A stretch of 38,432 bases of DNA from a virus. The notes under the pieces are model-generated. The model ran no database searches. It saw only the letters and a program-made list of their open reading frames with translations, and had not been told where the DNA came from. The stretch spans positions 1 through 38,432 of the IMG/VR virus record IMGVR_UViG_3300017751_000064. One strand, given 5' to 3'. Shown here one piece after another: positions 37,464 through 38,432 of this stretch (positions are counted from its first letter, which is position 1; every line of letters begins with the position of its first letter). The translations under genes were made by a program, and so were the position numbers.

Positions 37464-38432
37464 TCACATGAGGTTCTTAACGGTTACACGTCTGTAGTAA
37501 CGGTTAGAGTTGGTGGTTAGTCCACCGAGACCCTGATTGGTGCCTTCTGCGAATGGGTTAGCAACTAGACCATAACGGGTCTTGAAGCCAATCTTGGGCT
37601 GGAAGGTGTTCTCTCCAACTGCACGAACCATCTGAAGAGGAACGTATGGGCAGTAGAATAGACCTGCGTCATAAGGTGAAGAACCCTTATAACCAGCAAC
37701 ATAGTACTGATTAGCAGCACTGTTTGCAGAATATGGGTCAATGTATACACGGAACTTACCGAGTAGAGTACCAGCAAAGGTGTTGCCAGTGTCATCTACG
37801 TTAAGGTTTGCATTAAGTGCAGGAGTGTAATCGAGTACACCAGCCATGGCTAGAGCAGAAGCAACGTCTGCGGAACACATGATGATGTTGCCCTTTCCTC
37901 TACGAGTTCTTTGTGCGATTGCGTTAGCATCACGCTCGATTTGGAAGAGTAGACCCTTGAACTTCTCAACAGACCAACGACCATTGGAGTCGATATCTAG
38001 ATCGAACTCACCAGCAGTTGCGGTGTTGACGGTAGCACCTTGCTCAGCAGTCTTGTAGATAGTTCTAATAACTTCTCTGTTGATTTCCGCAAGGATTTCA
38101 GTAGAGAGGATATTAGCAAGTTCTGCTTCAGCATTAAGACCATGAATTGCCTTAATGTCTTGTGCTAGTTCTAGGGAGTATTCTGCCTTGAGTGCTCTGG
38201 ACTTTGCAGTCACAGTAACTTTCTCAATGCTGAATGCCATCTCGTTGAACTGATCAGAGACGCCGAGATTCTCAGCATCGTCAGTTCTCATGCCCTGACC
38301 AGCATTGTATGCTAGTTGATCGGCAGAACCAGTTGGGTTAAGGACGGAAGGATTGCTACCAGACTGTGCGGTAGTACCCAAACCAGCATTAGGATCAGTC
38401 TGACCAGCAGTGAGTCCTCTTCCTGCGTTCTG
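37464..38432 (-). CDS. gp23: Major capsid protein, gp23-like, 5' end outside window
   Basis: This is the C-terminal 322 residues of a gp23-type capsid protein; the frame stays open to base 38432, so the start lies outside. The first visible residues are QNAGRGLTAGQTDPNAG, a Gly-rich stretch. The shell domain is visible as FSIEKVTVTAKSRALKAEYS, ELAQDIKAIHGLNAEAELAN, ILSTEILAEINREVIR and the end PKIGFKTRYGLVANPF, a pattern strongly conserved in T4-like cyanophages. In T4, gp21 removes the N-terminal 65 residues during maturation; that region is not in the window. A perfect terminator follows. Confidence 0.95.
   Translation of the reverse strand, partial: QNAGRGLTAGQTDPNAGLGTTAQSGSNPSVLNPTGSADQLAYNAGQGMRTDDAENLGVSDQFNEMAFSIEKVTVTAKSRALKAEYSLELAQDIKAIHGLNAEAELANILSTEILAEINREVIRTIYKTAEQGATVNTATAGEFDLDIDSNGRWSVEKFKGLLFQIERDANAIAQRTRRGKGNIIMCSADVASALAMAGVLDYTPALNANLNVDDTGNTFAGTLLGKFRVYIDPYSANSAANQYYVAGYKGSSPYDAGLFYCPYVPLQMVRAVGENTFQPKIGFKTRYGLVANPFAEGTNQGLGGLTTNSNRYYRRVTVKNLM

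Noticed and set aside
1-38432. tRNA genes, CRISPR arrays and insertion sequences
   Set aside because: No cloverleaf-like block, regular repeat-spacer pattern, or transposase with inverted ends was seen on either strand by eye.

Overview
The window is a piece of a T4-like cyanophage genome (a marine cyanomyovirus, Kyanoviridae-type, infecting Synechococcus or Prochlorococcus). The evidence is the T4 core set in one orientation: a gp23-like major capsid protein, gp3-like tail protein, UvsY, UvsW, gp55, gp47, gp46, gp45, gp44, gp62, RegA, gp43, UvsX, gp41, gp61 and NrdA. The cyanophage-typical accessory genes mazG, hsp20, a CobS-like AAA+ ATPase and several 2OG-Fe(II) oxygenases lie among them. 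Every convincing gene is on the minus strand, so transcription runs from high to low coordinates. I see no tRNA, CRISPR array, IS element or photosynthesis gene. No stretch longer than about 105 bases lacks a gene; the main gaps are near 3264-3356, 17497-17591, 18187-18290 and 34240-34343.

Layout in transcription order. (1) 38432-36180: 3' part of the capsid gene, a perfect terminator, a 56-aa ORF, a gp3-like tail protein and UvsY. (2) 36187-29547: UvsW, a small Sm-like protein, an early-type promoter, late sigma gp55, the Mre11/Rad50-type nuclease gp47/gp46 with a DUF3110-like gene between them, a sulfotransferase and an HNH protein. (3) 29522-26078: a zincin-VWA protein, a 55-aa Cys-rich protein and a MoxR/CobS-type AAA+ ATPase. 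(4) 26057-18291: a DUF3310-like protein, clamp gp45, small accessory genes, a Nudix hydrolase, clamp loader gp44/gp62, an adenine methylase, an Sm-like protein, RegA and three oxygenase-fold proteins. (5) 18252-17530: a late unit with hsp20 and a 30-aa membrane peptide, closed by a terminator. (6) 17546-8518: an early-type promoter starts a compact replication run of two Sm-like proteins, gp43, UvsX, gp41, MazG and three more oxygenases. (7) 8489-2730: five or six virion-type genes, nearly all with a TAAATA late box just upstream. (8) 2718-1: small hypotheticals, primase gp61 and the start of nrdA.

The replication and recombination genes are packed into long runs with ATGA or longer overlaps, which suggests translational coupling. 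The virion-type genes and hsp20 instead carry individual T4-type late promoters, the kind read by gp55 holoenzyme. The most interesting patterns are six oxygenase-fold proteins embedded one by one beside replication genes, four small proteins that look like paralogous Sm-like barrels, a MoxR/zincin-VWA/Cys-rich trio, a nucleotidyltransferase with a T4-like capsid-targeting leader, and a terminator whose stem bulge supplies the -35 box of the next early promoter. Several short genes (30-56 aa) are described here because coupling or codon structure supports them. Functional names rest on motif recognition by eye; no database search was run.
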